Assembly (NCBI GenBank): GCA_036245805.1
Contig: BTRK01000002.1
Span: 39,104,661 to 39,168,660, forward strand
DNA length: 64,000 bases
Direction of reading: 5' to 3'
From: Pristionchus mayeri
Lineage: Eukaryota > Nematoda > Chromadorea > Rhabditida > Neodiplogasteridae
Shown: positions 18,969-31,312 of the stretch, piece after piece
Layout: every line of letters begins with the position of its first letter
How positions within the stretch are numbered: position 1 is the stretch's first letter
The notes under the pieces: model-generated
The model's input: the letters and a program-made list of their open reading frames with translations, nothing else
Told to the model about the DNA's origin: nothing
Databases searched by the model: none
Made by a program: the position numbers and the translations under genes

Positions 18969-19850
18969 ATGAAAGCTGAAGCTAATAGAAATAAAAGATT
19001 CACTACTGAGAATACATTCAGTAAATTTATTAGAGAAAAATTAAACAAGCAAGGATATGAGCCGGGAATTCGTATCCAACTTCCCGACAGTATGCCAGGA
19101 AGCACGAAGAATTTGGATAAACGATTCTACGACAGTATGGCAATTATGCGTAAATATGAAAAACCGGATCTATTCCTCACAGCAACCGCTAATCCACACT
19201 GGCCAGAAATCGAAGCATTGAAAATCTCAAAGCACGAAGATTGGCAGTACATGGCATATGATGTGGCAAGAATTTTCCGAGCAAAATTAAAGGAACTCAC
19301 TGATGATATAATCAAGAGAGAAGTACTCGGAAAGGTGGTCTACGCCGTTTCGAGTATTGAATTCCAGAAACGAGGTGCACCCCATATGCACATGATAATC
19401 AAACTGGAAGAACCTCTCGATACTAAAGAAAAGATTGATCGCGTAGTTTGCGCAGAAATCCCCGAAATTGCTCCCGTTGGAGATCCCAATCACGACCGAA
19501 CAAAAGCTTTATTTGAACTTGTGAAAAAGCATCATGTGCACGGACCATGTGATGGAAAGAATGAAATGAGCTGCAGAAAGGAAATGACTAATCCCTATGC
19601 ACCTCATTGCCGCAAAAATTTCCCGAAACCTTTCTCCGATGAAACTGTGATTCTCGAACATGACTATCCTAAATATCGGAGACGCGACAATGGATCCGTT
19701 ATTCATTTCGGTTCCAAAAATCACGCGATCCCTAGAATTGCAACGAATCAACATATTGTACCGTACAATCCATCATTATTATACAAATTCCAGAGCCACA
19801 TTAATATTGAGGCGATCACTGGAGTTATGAATTTCAGATATATTTTTTAA
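18969..19850 (+). CDS. Helitron Rep (HUH) nuclease part of RepHel, truncated by stop
   Basis: Natural coding starts at 18933, right after the foldback. It contains the Rep region used for rolling-circle transposition: DLFLTATANPHWPEI (about 19165-19209) and the metal-binding HUH motif PHMH (His at 19383-19385 and 19389-19391). The catalytic two-tyrosine motif starts at 19839 (RYIF). A TAA at 19848-19850 sits exactly where Helitrons normally have Lys between the two tyrosines, and coding resumes at once as YIYKG. The copy therefore looks inactive through one nonsense change. Helitron Rep nicks and joins single-stranded DNA ends. Confidence 0.9.
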   Translation: MKAEANRNKRFTTENTFSKFIREKLNKQGYEPGIRIQLPDSMPGSTKNLDKRFYDSMAIMRKYEKPDLFLTATANPHWPEIEALKISKHEDWQYMAYDVARIFRAKLKELTDDIIKREVLGKVVYAVSSIEFQKRGAPHMHMIIKLEEPLDTKEKIDRVVCAEIPEIAPVGDPNHDRTKALFELVKKHHVHGPCDGKNEMSCRKEMTNPYAPHCRKNFPKPFSDETVILEHDYPKYRRRDNGSVIHFGSKNHAIPRIATNQHIVPYNPSLLYKFQSHINIEAITGVMNFRYIF

Positions 19851-20114
19851 TATATTTACAAAGGTCTCGATGAAATCATCTTCAGAATCGGCGATGTCAA
19901 AGAACTCGTCGGCAAAGGAGTAACAATTCGAGAACCAAAAGATAACGAAAATGGAACTAAACGTCCAGTTGTTGATTTAAACGAAATTGAAGCATTCAAA
20001 CATGCTCGATACGTAGATCAACATGAGAGTGCGTGGAGCATTCTCGGATTCCCTAAATCATTTTGTTCGCACACTGTAATTCATCTTTATGTTCATCTAG
20101 AAGGAGAAAACAGT

Positions 20115-22943
20115 GTGTGCTACGAAGAAGGAGAAACTGAGCAGGAAAATGCAGAAAAAATTAAAAAATCAAGAACCAAATTTCTTGATTATATGAGATA
20201 TATGAAAAAGCCAGATGCACGTAGAGACCTCACATTCGAGGAGGCAAACATGCAACTGCGTTATGATAAGAAGAAAGGCTACGTTGAGTATGCTCCAAAC
20301 AGACAACATCAAATTAATAAGAATGTTGGATACCTCGTTCCCGTATTTCCATCAAATATGGAAAAATACGGACTTTACGTACTCGCACGCAAAAGAGCAG
20401 GATATAGAAGTTATGAGGAACTACTCACTGATCCAAACACCCAAACGGTTTACACCAGTTTCGAAACAGCTGTGAGAGCAATGGGATATCTGAATGATGA
20501 TGAGGAATGGGATTATTGCATGCAACTGGGCACGAGAACTAAGATGGCTTATGCCTCTCGAGTGCTCTTTGCTACAATTCTCGCAAATTGTAACGTCCCC
20601 AACCCCCGTCAATTCTGGGAGAAATACAAGGCTATGCTGATTGATCCCGATAGGGACAACAAGTATACCCCCGATGAAAGAGAGCAAAAAGCTCTCGCCC
20701 ACATCAAATCAATGCTAAAGTCAAAAGGTCGCAAGTATAAAACGTACGGCCTACCTGAAGTAAGTTTGGATCCGAGAATTCTTCAGAGGATACATGACAA
20801 GAGAAAGAAAATTTCTCAAGATTATTGCCTCGAAAATAGAGGAAAACGGAATGCTGAACAGCGAGTAATTGCCGAAAAGATAATTAAATGTATTGAAAAC
20901 CCTTCCGATCCGAATCGACTGTTCATGGTAACAGGAAGCGGAGGATGCGGGAAAACTTTCCTGTACAAATACATCATTCATTGGTGCATCGCAAATGATC
21001 ACCCGATTCAACCAGTCGCTTCGACGGGAATCGCAGCAACACTACTGCCAGAGGGATTGACAGCACATACTGCTTTCAAAATTCCATTGAACCCATCCGT
21101 TTTCACCAAGCCCAATCTCAACATTACAAAAGGGAGAGGGAAGAAATTGGCCGAAACAGAAATTATCATTTGGGATGAAATCTCAATGACTGATATTTAT
21201 ACCTTCGATCACGTAAATAGAACACTCCAGGCTGTAAGCCCTGAGTGTGATCAAGATGCGCCCTTCGGAAATAAGGTGATACTCATTGGAGGAGACTTCA
21301 AGCAGATTCTCCCCATTCTGAAGAATCCATCAAATTCGAATGTTGATTCAGTCACGATCAATAATTCACCTCTATTTGAAAAGTTCCAACACTTGAAGCT
21401 TGACAAAAATATGAGACTCAAACCAGGTCAAAAAGAATACGGAAAATGGCTTGCTGGAGTCGGTACGAGTCAGAATAATTTCCACGGAGATAAACTCGAT
21501 GTTCCTGAAAGCATGCTCTGTGCTGATATGAAAGAACTTATCGATTTTACATTCCCTGAAAATATTCGAAAGAATCCGAAACTCATGAGCACATCTGCGA
21601 TACTCGCTGTCAGAAATGACGTGTGCAATGCAATTAACGAAGAGATTCTCAAAACGATTGATGAACCCCTTATCACTCTAACAGCTATCAGTACTCCTCC
21701 AGATGAGATTGATAACGCCGGAATGCCAGCTTACAGTATCGAATATCTAGAGTCAAATGATATCCATGAATTACCGCCTCACGATTTGCACGTGAAGGCA
21801 GGAAGCATTCTGATGCTCATGAGAAACATTGATATTAAGAATAAATTGTGCAATGGCACGAAAGTAATATTCAGGAGGCTCCATCAGGATCCTGCGTATC
21901 CGTACAAATTGATGGAATGCGAGAATTTATCTGTCGAAAATGACTACAAAAAAATTGTATTTATTCCTAGAATTGTCATAAAATACGAAGACAAACAAGG
22001 AATTGCACTCAGTCGTAGGCAGTTCCCAGTCAAACAGTGTTCTGCGATGACAATCAATAAAAGTCAAGGACAGACACTCGATAGAGTGGGGCTGTGCATG
22101 ACGACTCCCTCGTTCTCGCACGGGCAAATGTACGTTGCGTTTTCGAGAGTCCGAGATCGCGATTCAATCAAAGTATACGCACAACCTGAACATTGTCAGA
22201 AAACGCTACCTGATGGCACCGTTGTTACTCTCGTGACAAACGTTGTCAACACTGATTTGCTGCAAATTGTCGGAGAAGATCTTACGAGTCACTTAGATAC
22301 TCCTTGCAATTCACAAGCTACAAGTGTAAAGATGTACGGAATAGATGATAATGTCGGTGGAGAAAGTACAGATGAAGAAGAGTTCCCTGAACAAAAAGGA
22401 TATCCTGTGTCTTCTGACGAAGATGAGATGATGGAAGAGGGCGAAGACAAACCCGTGAGGTCACAGTCTCAACCTCAGGAAACATTCCATTCTCAAGCAA
22501 TTTTCCTTTCTCAACAACAATCCCAAGAAGTAATCAATGAAGATTACGATGAGGATGAGGAAGAAATTGGAGATGAGGAATTAGAAACAATGATAAATAA
22601 TCTCTGGAGTAAACCAGTGCAAGAGAATACTGATGCTATTGAGACAACTGATGATGATTACGAACCTGCTCAGAAAAAATCTCGAATTGAACATACTGAA
22701 CAACACTCTTCTCAGCTGTCTCGTGACAGTGATAATTTTGAAAATTATGAGAATGAAGAAGATCAGAACCGCGAGGATTCTGATTTTGAAGAAGATGAAT
22801 TTGACGTTGAACCTGAAGAGGAATTCGTGAATCCTCAGGATTACGCAGCAGAAATATCCAGCGATGATGAGGACCTTGAGAGGCATCACATCTATGGAGA
22901 AGATTCAGAATCCGATAATGATTCCAATGATGATGGCAATTAA
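20115..22943 (+). CDS. Helitron Pif1-type helicase part of RepHel
   Basis: 942 aa from the first Met, but the frame is open from 19851 directly after the Rep stop, so this is the C-terminal part of the same RepHel protein. Pif1-family SF1B motifs are all visible: Walker A GSGGCGKT (about 20935), IIWDEIS (about 21170), GGDFKQILPI (about 21290), LDKNMRL, MTINKSQGQTLDRV and YVAFSRVRDRDS (about 22130-22170). The last 190 residues are strongly acidic and Ser/Gln-rich, a tail of unknown role. The helicase unwinds the strand displaced during rolling-circle transposition. No frameshift is seen in this part. Confidence 0.92.
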   Translation: MCYEEGETEQENAEKIKKSRTKFLDYMRYMKKPDARRDLTFEEANMQLRYDKKKGYVEYAPNRQHQINKNVGYLVPVFPSNMEKYGLYVLARKRAGYRSYEELLTDPNTQTVYTSFETAVRAMGYLNDDEEWDYCMQLGTRTKMAYASRVLFATILANCNVPNPRQFWEKYKAMLIDPDRDNKYTPDEREQKALAHIKSMLKSKGRKYKTYGLPEVSLDPRILQRIHDKRKKISQDYCLENRGKRNAEQRVIAEKIIKCIENPSDPNRLFMVTGSGGCGKTFLYKYIIHWCIANDHPIQPVASTGIAATLLPEGLTAHTAFKIPLNPSVFTKPNLNITKGRGKKLAETEIIIWDEISMTDIYTFDHVNRTLQAVSPECDQDAPFGNKVILIGGDFKQILPILKNPSNSNVDSVTINNSPLFEKFQHLKLDKNMRLKPGQKEYGKWLAGVGTSQNNFHGDKLDVPESMLCADMKELIDFTFPENIRKNPKLMSTSAILAVRNDVCNAINEEILKTIDEPLITLTAISTPPDEIDNAGMPAYSIEYLESNDIHELPPHDLHVKAGSILMLMRNIDIKNKLCNGTKVIFRRLHQDPAYPYKLMECENLSVENDYKKIVFIPRIVIKYEDKQGIALSRRQFPVKQCSAMTINKSQGQTLDRVGLCMTTPSFSHGQMYVAFSRVRDRDSIKVYAQPEHCQKTLPDGTVVTLVTNVVNTDLLQIVGEDLTSHLDTPCNSQATSVKMYGIDDNVGGESTDEEEFPEQKGYPVSSDEDEMMEEGEDKPVRSQSQPQETFHSQAIFLSQQQSQEVINEDYDEDEEEIGDEELETMINNLWSKPVQENTDAIETTDDDYEPAQKKSRIEHTEQHSSQLSRDSDNFENYENEEDQNREDSDFEEDEFDVEPEEEFVNPQDYAAEISSDDEDLERHHIYGEDSESDNDSNDDGN

Positions 22944-23475
22944 TTAAGCATAAATAATTTATTCTTAAAATACTAATTCAATTAAAGTGTACATTAAATG
23001 GTACATTAAAATGTGAAAGTCATATACATCAATGATAAGAATTAACGATGAACCATAAATATCTAGAGGTGGTGATGGGCGTGGATGGTGGGAGGGGCCT
23101 ATAATCAAACCTAATAAATCATTGAATCACAACATCAATTGTGTGAATAAACAAAGGATATTGAAGAATATCTTAATCGAGTAAACCGTGCCTGTCACAA
23201 TGTCAGGACAATGCATCAAATATTCGAAACTACATCTTCGGCCAGTGCAGGCAGACGACACTCATGTTTTCCCGATGATATTTCTGGAAATAAAGTGTAT
23301 TATTATTTATATCTTTGTTTTTCAACATTTACACCCACTGATTTGTAGACAGTAAGCATTAGTAAATTATTATCTACATTTTATTACAAATTTTCACTTT
23401 TTCGATATTTTCTTAGCTTCGACGTGTGTCCTCGGAATTATTGAGTTTCCGGTTATGAACATAGGATCTCTTAGA
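22944..23475 (+). other. Helitron 3' flank
   Basis: No ORF. AATAAA at 23289-23294 could serve as a polyadenylation signal. A Helitron 3' end (short hairpin then CTRR) was looked for but not convincingly found. The sequence runs directly into the start of unit 2. Confidence 0.4.
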
Positions 23476-24640
23476 GTTATTTTTAGTATGTTTGCATTAC
23501 TTGCGACGACGCGCAGCGTCGGAGCAAGTAATCTCTTCGTGAATTCTTCGCTGTATTTTCATGTCTTCTTTTCGAACATGCTCCATTTCTCGGCTAGAAT
23601 TTTTATCACAAAAATCGTGTTGTAAAACCCAATTTACGGCGTGCCCCTAGCGAGCGGAGCTCGGCTAGTTCCCTATACATAAAAGAACATTGAATGCCAG
23701 ATTCCCTGGTCAGATTACCGTAACTTTTTGCGGGCTGGGATCGCGGTGCCAAAATCGGTAAATATATACACTAGGTACTATCGATGACGGCGCATCTTTT
23801 TCATGTTGACACAAAATCGATTGGGTTACTGTAGGTAGGTCAAAATGGCCGCCAAAGTTGGCACTCTCGCAATTTTCGCCGTTTTTCGGCTATAACTTTT
23901 TTCTCTTTGAAGTTAGAGCTTCGGTTCTGCTTAGAAAATTGTAGATCTCGTCGAGATACTCCGGTGCAAAAATTTTTGCTATGCAACTCGACGACAGACG
24001 ACCTTCTAGGACGTCGTTGAAGGAAGATATGACGGGTCAATTTTGGTGTTTTTTATGAATCGCATTCTCGCGCTTGGTAAATATGAAAGACGTAATGGTA
24101 AATACTAGCTCAAAGTGAATTCTTGGGTAGAAAACGCCGCTCTTTCGATTGAGACCAACGCCATCTTGGTAGGTCAACTTTGAAGTGAGATCTCTCCATT
24201 TTAGTGGAAGAAGTTTGGTGTCAGGAAAACCCATTTCCTGATCTCGCTCCTTTCTTTTTTAGAGTGGTGATTCGAGCTATATAACATCTTGTAGAACTCG
24301 TTGAGGCGGTTCGGATAGGCTATTTGATCTTTTAATACCTTCCGATTTAAGCGTGGCGCAGTGGGAAAAGGCGCTGTCAACGGCTCAAGTTCGGATCCTG
24401 CCGGGTGCAAACCTTTTGCTACATTTTTAGCATTCCTCCAAAGTGTTGGGTAGTTGTCAGAAAGCGTCCTAGCGTGCACCCGAGCACTCCAACTACCCAA
24501 CCCGGCGCTTCTACTGTGCAAAACACGTTTCCCTTCAAAATCGCTTTTTTTCGGCTAGAAACCCCTCATTCGACTCGGAATTTTGCACAAATTTCAAATA
24601 TCAACACGGCGTGCCCCTATATTAATATGAACTGATTTAA
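23476..24640 (+). repeat. Unit 2 leader, copy of 1-1060
   Basis: Matches the start of the window closely, including the CGACG/CGTCG hairpin (23498-23532) and the tRNA-like A box at 24354-24364. Similarity ends near 24540, where unit 1 enters a second tRNA-like piece and unit 2 goes its own way. Confidence 0.7.
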
Positions 24641-25730
24641 ATTTGGTGCAGATTTTTTAATTCGTTTGATCAGGTGCTAGTTCGCAGAGATGAATAATGA
24701 ACCAAACTTCTACAGCATGGTGATATACCCCGTCAATGCTCTTTCAAAATATACGCCAGATATGGTGCTATGTTGAGCGGAATCAAAGATATACTTCACT
24801 GAGTGTAAGGTTAGCCGCTGATTCGTAGCCAACTTGACCAACTCTTCTGAATCCAGAATTGCAACAACAGTGACTAACATAAGTGCGTTCCAATTACCAC
24901 TCATGGAGGTATAATTTATCATTAAACAAGTGAGAGAAAGAACACTCCACTTGTGGGAAATTTGAATTTTTATTAATTCAATTCGCGCACAATTTTACCA
25001 AAATATGCAAGTTTAGGTGTTTCGAATTAAAGATTGTCATTCAAAAGCTATTTATTTCCAAACTTATCCCAAGCAGATATTAGTAAGGGAAGGGTTTATG
25101 GTTAGGATGGACACAACAAATCAGATATTGAACATGTGTGCGAGGTAGGAATATGAACAAAGTGCCGATTTCAGTAGTTTAATTTACAAACCATCGTTCT
25201 GAATGGAGCCACTTATCTCAACAGAACCCAATCTACCCCAAACTTTGTCTGCACACTGACCACTTTGGGTGAACTATATTCCACCACTATTTGGATTTGG
25301 ATATCTACTGAGAAGAAAATTCGGCTTGCGAAAGTTTTCGCGACCGTCACCAACCATCCACATTATACAAACTCGTCTACATTTCTAGAACGATTTTCGT
25401 TTGTCATTATCCGTGAGTGGTTCAAAATTATGCACATATGTAGTACTTTACGCAAATCGCACAAAATCGGCATAATTTATCCTTTTCAAGAAGAGCCGAT
25501 ACGTGAAAATGATTTCTAATCCTTATCTCAGTACAACTTTGTCTGACTAATGTGCCTCCCCAACTGCCTTGACAGGACTGAAGTAAAGCGCGTAAGAAAG
25601 AGTACGAAGGCCCTCACTGATGATGAATAACGAAATTGAGATTAAATTAATTCGAAGAATTTCTGAGGTTAAAATGCATAAGAGATTGGACGCGACAAAA
25701 CTTATGTTACAACCTGATATATAGTTGTGG
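24640..25730 (-). other. Unit 2-specific block with possible gene fragment on minus strand
   Basis: Absent from unit 1. On the minus strand a 70-codon frame (24922-24710) includes a hydrophobic stretch (NALMLVTVVAIL) just after a Met at about 24904, as in a signal peptide. A second possible exon lies near 25210-25400. No family is recognised, and the frames are not joined by sure splice sites. It may be captured host sequence or chance. Confidence 0.25.
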
Positions 25731-27060
25731 TACTATCGATAAATACTAGCTCAAAGTGATTTCTAGGGTAGAAAACGCCGCTCTTTCGAGTGAGCCCAAC
25801 GCCATCTCGGTATGTTAATGTTGAAGTGAGATATCTCCATTTTAGTGGAGGAAGTTTGGTGCGCGGAAAACAAATGTTCTGATCTCGCTCCTTTCTTTGT
25901 TAGAGTGGCGATTCGAGCTATACACCATCTTGTAGAACTCGTTGAGGCGGTTCGGATAGGCTATTTGATCTTTTAATACCTTTCGATTTAAGCGTGGCGC
26001 AGTGGGAAAAGGCGCTGTCAACGGCTCAAGTTCGGATCCCGCCGGGTGCACATCTTTTGCAGCATTTTTAGAATGCCTCCAATGTGTCGGATAGTTGTCA
26101 GAAAGTGTCCTAGCGTGCACCCGAGCACTCCAACTACCCAACCCGGCGCTCCTACTGCGCAAAACACGTTTCGCCTCAAAATTTCTCCGTTTTCGGCTAG
26201 AAAGTTGAAAAAAGAACGGAGATATCGCGAGCAACCGACAGGACATAGAGAGGAAAGTGGAATTCTTTTGCTGCATTCAAGAGGACGGCTAATTGCTTTG
26301 ATGTTCTGGACCCAAGCTGAATAGAGTACCTTGTAGAACTCATCGAGACGGTTCTTTTGATCTACTTCACTTTTCGTATGGAGCCCATTTACGTCCGTGG
26401 CGAACGGCGAAAGAGCGCGGCGCGGATAAACTACCGTATTCCCAGCTCTCTCCACTGTCTGGGCGCCGCGCTCGCCTCTTCTATGGGTAGTAGGAGCTGC
26501 CCGCCATCGTCCCAAGTGGCTCAGTCATCCCAAGTGGCTCATCATAGGCGGAAAACATCCCACTTTCGATCTAGACAATCGCCGTCTCGATAAGTTTAGC
26601 GAGAACGGAGATATCGCGAGCAACCGACATGACATAGAGAGGAAAGTGGAATTCTTTTGCTGCATTCAAGAGGACGGCTAATTGCTTTGATGTTCTGGAC
26701 CCAAACTGAATAGAGCACCTTGTAGAACTCATCGAGACGGTTCTTTTGATCTACTTCACGTTTCGTTTGGAGCCCATTTACGCCCGTGGCGCACGGCGAA
26801 AGAGCGCGGCGCGGATAAACTACCGTATTCCCAGCTCTCTCCACTGTCTGGGCGCCGCGCTCGCCTCTTCTATGGGCAGTAGAAGCAACCCAACATCGTC
26901 TCAAGTGCCTCAGAAGGTGTGTAGATCGGTGGCTTAGTTTGAGTCCACAGGCTGTGAGGAACGGAGTGGACGCAAATACCGGGGAATGAACATTGCGGTT
27001 GTCCGTGATTGGAAGATAAACAACTGAAACACTCTCAGGGCATTGGGAATGAATATTTAT
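25730..27060 (+). repeat. Duplicated leader pieces with tRNA-like segment
   Basis: 25740-26170 repeats the 640-1060 block again, with the A box TGGCGCAGTGG at 25995-26005. Two further copies of the 1560-1930 block follow (26215-26530 and 26600-26945). The longer minus-strand ORFs here arise from these repeats and are not conserved. Confidence 0.65.
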
Positions 27061-30000
27061 AAAAATTTTAATAAATAAGTAATTGAAATAAATAAACAAG
27101 TCAAATTAAAATAAAAATCAGTTTTTGATCACGACTCAACTATGCATCGTGTTACGGTAGTCCGCTTGGAAATTGTGGCAGATCTCCGCGATTATTGATT
27201 TTCCCGCATGGTTTCGCTTTCTGTTTCACCCATTTTTGTAATGTAGAGTTCAGTACGAGGGTGTACTGTTCATCTGTACACATTCCGTGTTTATTCCATT
27301 CCATTTTCAATACACGCGTTTGAAGAATATTATTCCACTTTCTGTTTCCTCTTTCTTGTTGTTAAGTGACTTGTTTTGCTTTATTATTATATAATATTTT
27401 TGTAGTGAAAGATGGCCGTGCGGCCGCGAGAAGAATAAAGGATTTGGACAGGGAGGGCGGAAAACGTGAGGTTCGTTCCTACTTTCTGTTCTTTGAGTCG
27501 AGTAGTGACTAATTCTGGGTAAACACGCGATAATATGGTTAAAACATCTTTAACTATGTACAATTTATAAAACGGGGCTATTGAATCGTTGGAAAAATCA
27601 TAATACATTGAGCAGAGTCGTGGATTATAAGCGTGTTTACGGTGCTACTCATTATTTATGCGTTGTTTGCTCATATTCGTGCTAAACCTTTACATCGTGT
27701 TGTTCACCGATTACTAATAGGTCAATAATCAATGCTTAAATGTTCACAATTTTTATATTTATTTATTAAAATTTAAATTCAAAGTTAAAACTGGTAAACA
27801 GGCCGACTTTGTAGGTTTTTTCGAAATTATCGATTGGCGAAGTTGTATTGATTTTCCTTATAGATTTTGATGCTTCTAAAATATTCTCCATATTCTTACG
27901 GTTCGATTGATATGCTTTGCGTTATAAAAATATATACTTTAAAAAAAAGTTTATGCGAGTTTAATATCTCGTTACTTAATTTGAAGTATATTTGTTTGTT
28001 AGGCGCGCATGTTTTTGGCTATATTCGTGCTAAATCTTGTTATAGCGTTATTCACCGCTTACTAATAAGTTATTACTCAATGTTTTAATGTTCTTAATAT
28101 TTATATTTATATATTAACATTAAATTTTAAAATTTAAAACTAATTAACAGACTGAAAGTGCGCGATATTTCGAAATTATCGATTTTGGAAGGTATATTGA
28201 TTATCCTTATTCATTTTGATGATTTATCATATTCTCCACATTCTTACGATTCGATTGATATGCTGGGCGTTATAAAATATATATTTTGAGAGGAGACATT
28301 GCGAATTGAAGCACTCAGCAGTCGATTTGAAACATTTTTTTCACTACTTTTTTGCATTTTTATTATACAGTTTGCAGAGGCTGCCCGCTGGCCCGCGATA
28401 GATGTGGGATGAGGAAAGGAGTTAAGGAGACGTGTCTGAGGTATGCCAAGACTTTTTTTAATGTTGGATAGCCACTGAACAATTCACGTAATGCCAGAAT
28501 TAGGAAATTAGGTGAATGGGAAAATGCTTGCAATGACCAGTTTAATGTTATTTATTATTTTGTTCGGTGTCGTAAGATCGGCGACTTGGCATTACTGCTA
28601 ATCCCAAGTGTGAAACATTGAGAGCCTCACATTTTTGTGTTGAACTTTCCTCTTTTCCTTTTAGTTAGTATAATAGTGAGGTAATAGATGTTGGATGTAC
28701 GTTAGGACACCTTCATGTATATCTCTGTTAAACTTTAAGATTAACTATTGTATTTATGTATTCACTCAAATACAGGGCTATACCGATATTCTCTTGGTTA
28801 AAATAATTTATTCGGTTAATGTAATAGTGTAATGGCCATAGTCTTGTCCAGGTACTTTGATGGGGAGGAGGTTAAGCGGACAATATTCTCATTACAATCA
28901 CTTTTTTTATTCACTTATTTCGATCATTCAGCTCCGCCACCGTCGAACGTGTGAAGTGAAGTGAAGAGAAGATGGAAGATGGAGAGGAGGAAAAAATATA
29001 AGTTGGTCAGTTTTATTTTACACGGAATGAGAAACTAATCGCACCGTATTTGTACTTTCTCCTCTTGGTGTCCTCGGTGATGGACGGATTTAGAAGTTCA
29101 ATTTTGGAACCGACGTTTTGGAAACCAGCTATTGGGAACCTCCGATTGCCCATTTCAGTACTGTTTTTCTAATACTACTTTAAATATGTCGATTGATTCA
29201 GCTCCGACGTCGTCCCCGACTTGTGGAGTGGAGTGAAGAGTAGATGGAGGAGTAAAGATAAAGAAGAAATGTAAATAGGTCAGTTTTATCTTGCACAATG
29301 AGATACAGTAATCCCACGAAACAAGTACTTCTTCTGGTTGGTTCACTCAAAGAGTTTATGTACTCAAAGTGATTTGAAATAACTGGACATGTGAGAAACT
29401 GAAGGGATGAGAGATATCGTATTGGATCTACCGTAACATCGCAAGTGGTTCGCTGTGTCAGATTGAGTTCGGTGTGTCAAAATAATTATTGGAAGCCTTA
29501 CCGATATTACAGTAACCTTTCCGTGTGTTCCATGGATTACGCCTTTGGTAAAATTTATGAGTTGTAAATATTTTGAGCAGAAAATATGCCCATTCCAAAT
29601 GCCACTTCAATTATCTATATTTGTTCAGCTCCATCATCGTCATCAACTTGTGAAGTGGAATGAAGAGACGAGAGAGGAGTGCAAAGAAAGAAGATAATAA
29701 AGATTCAAGAATATTGAAAGCGAAGATATGGAAGCATTATAAGTGGATGGAGGTCGGTACAAGAAGATATTGCATTTGTCAGAGGATGCAGGACGGGAAA
29801 AAAATTATCATGTGTCAACCATTCCAATATTTTGTTTGAATGCTTCTCTAATATTATTGTTGTTAGTCGTTTTCTGAGCTTTTTAATGGTTATTCTTTTG
29901 CAACATTTGTTCTTTTCGGAATTTTGTTTGGAAAAACAAGAAGCAATTGAATTGAATAGTATTTTCTTATACATTTTTTTTCAAAGATAATTCCATTGAT

Positions 30001-30133
30001 AATCTAATGCATTCCCAAAAGACAATTGATCGATTTTTCATGTCCGCCATATTATTGTTATTATGAGATTCTTGCGACGGATTCGTCACGTATTGATTAT
30101 ACCAACAGTGATTTAGAATAATGGAATAGATTA
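27060..30133. repeat. Unit 2 leader equivalent to 2.03-6.3 kb
   Basis: Same order of blocks as unit 1 but with fewer TTCAGCTCC repeat units (28926, 29197, 29624) and an extra about 345-bp duplication at 27.78-28.29 kb. No coding sequence is supported. Confidence 0.6.
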
Positions 30134-30705
30134 TAGCGGACATATCACCATCGTATTGTGATTTGTAATCATTTGTGTGATTGTCTAGATTGGAATTCAG
30201 TAGTTTTGATTATTTGCCTACTCAGAGTGCTTTGTTGTTAGTATCATTACATTTTGGAATTTGGGCATGCAATCAAATCACTATAACTGTAAACGTATTT
30301 AGGTGACTGTATATTATTGAATACTTGTTTAGTTTGCTTATTTTGGAGAGTATGTTCATTGTAGAACTCACTACTTTCATGTCAATTAGATTCATATCCA
30401 CCTTAATTATATTGCTTTTATATTATTTATTACACATAACTGCTCACGGTAATTGTATGTGTTACATTTTATATGCCTATTTAGTTGTTTAACTTTCGTT
30501 TAGATTTCCTACTTATTCTAATCCATTTGTTATTGCATGTCATTATTTTTTTAGATCACATTATTAGAATTTAGAAACTGTTTTTCTTTCATACTATGCG
30601 TATCTATATTTCTATGTTGTATATATTTATGTTCGTTCTTTTTGTTTTTTTTTGTTTTGCTCATATTTTATTGTTATATTTATGAGAAGAAGAAGTTAAA
30701 GATTA

Positions 30706-31312
30706 CCGAGCCTGAGTGCCAACCATTCCATGAACCGAGCCTGAGTGCCAACCATTCCATGAACCGAGCCTGAGTGCCAACCATTCCATAAACCGAGCCT
30801 GAGTGCCAACCATTTCATGAACCGAGCCTGAGTGCCAACCATCCCATGAACAGAGCCTGAGTGCCAACCATTCCATGAACCGAGCCTGAGTGCCAACCAT
30901 TCCATGAACTGAGCCTGAGTGCCAACCATTCCATAAACCGAGCCTGAGTGCCATCCATTTCATGAACCGAGTCTGAGTGCCAACCATTCCATGAACCGAG
31001 CCTGAGTGCCAACTATTCCATGAACCGAGCCTGAGTGCGAACCATTCTATAAACCGAGCCTGAGTGCCAACCATTCCATGAACCGATCCTGAGTGCCAAC
31101 CATTCCATGAACCGAGCCTGAGTGCCATCCATTTCATGAACCGAGTCTGAGTGCCAACCATTCCATGAACCGAGCCTGAGTGCCAACTATTCCATGAACC
31201 GAGCCTGAGTGCGAACCATTCTATAAACCGAGCCTGAGTGCCAACCATTCCATGAACCGATCCTGAGTGCGAACCATTCCATGAACCGAGCCTGAGTGCC
31301 AACCATTCCATG
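30706..31312 (-). repeat. 29-bp minisatellite, block 2 (about 21 copies)
   Basis: Same unit as block 1. A six-unit segment is itself repeated (compare 30950-31100 with 31125-31280). The reverse strand is open in all frames. Confidence 0.9.

Larger units (their letters stand above)
1..23475 (+). repeat. Tandem unit 1 (non-coding leader plus Helitron); left edge cut by window
   Basis: Base 1 lines up with base 23476 and the two stretches stay alike, in the same order, through the leader repeats, the 29-bp minisatellite, the inverted pairs and the first Helitron ORF (8025 versus 33384). Unit 1 therefore covers the leader (1-8024) and the full Helitron coding block (8025-22943) with its 3' flank. 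Because similarity already holds at base 1, the true left boundary lies outside the window. Whether the whole unit is one giant Helitron or a segmental duplication that carries a Helitron cannot be decided here. No convincing TC or CTRR Helitron terminus was found. Confidence 0.75.

Noticed and set aside
25842..27099. Overlapping 144-167-aa minus-strand ORFs
   Set aside because: They cross SINE-like and duplicated leader repeats, differ between copies, and show no family features.
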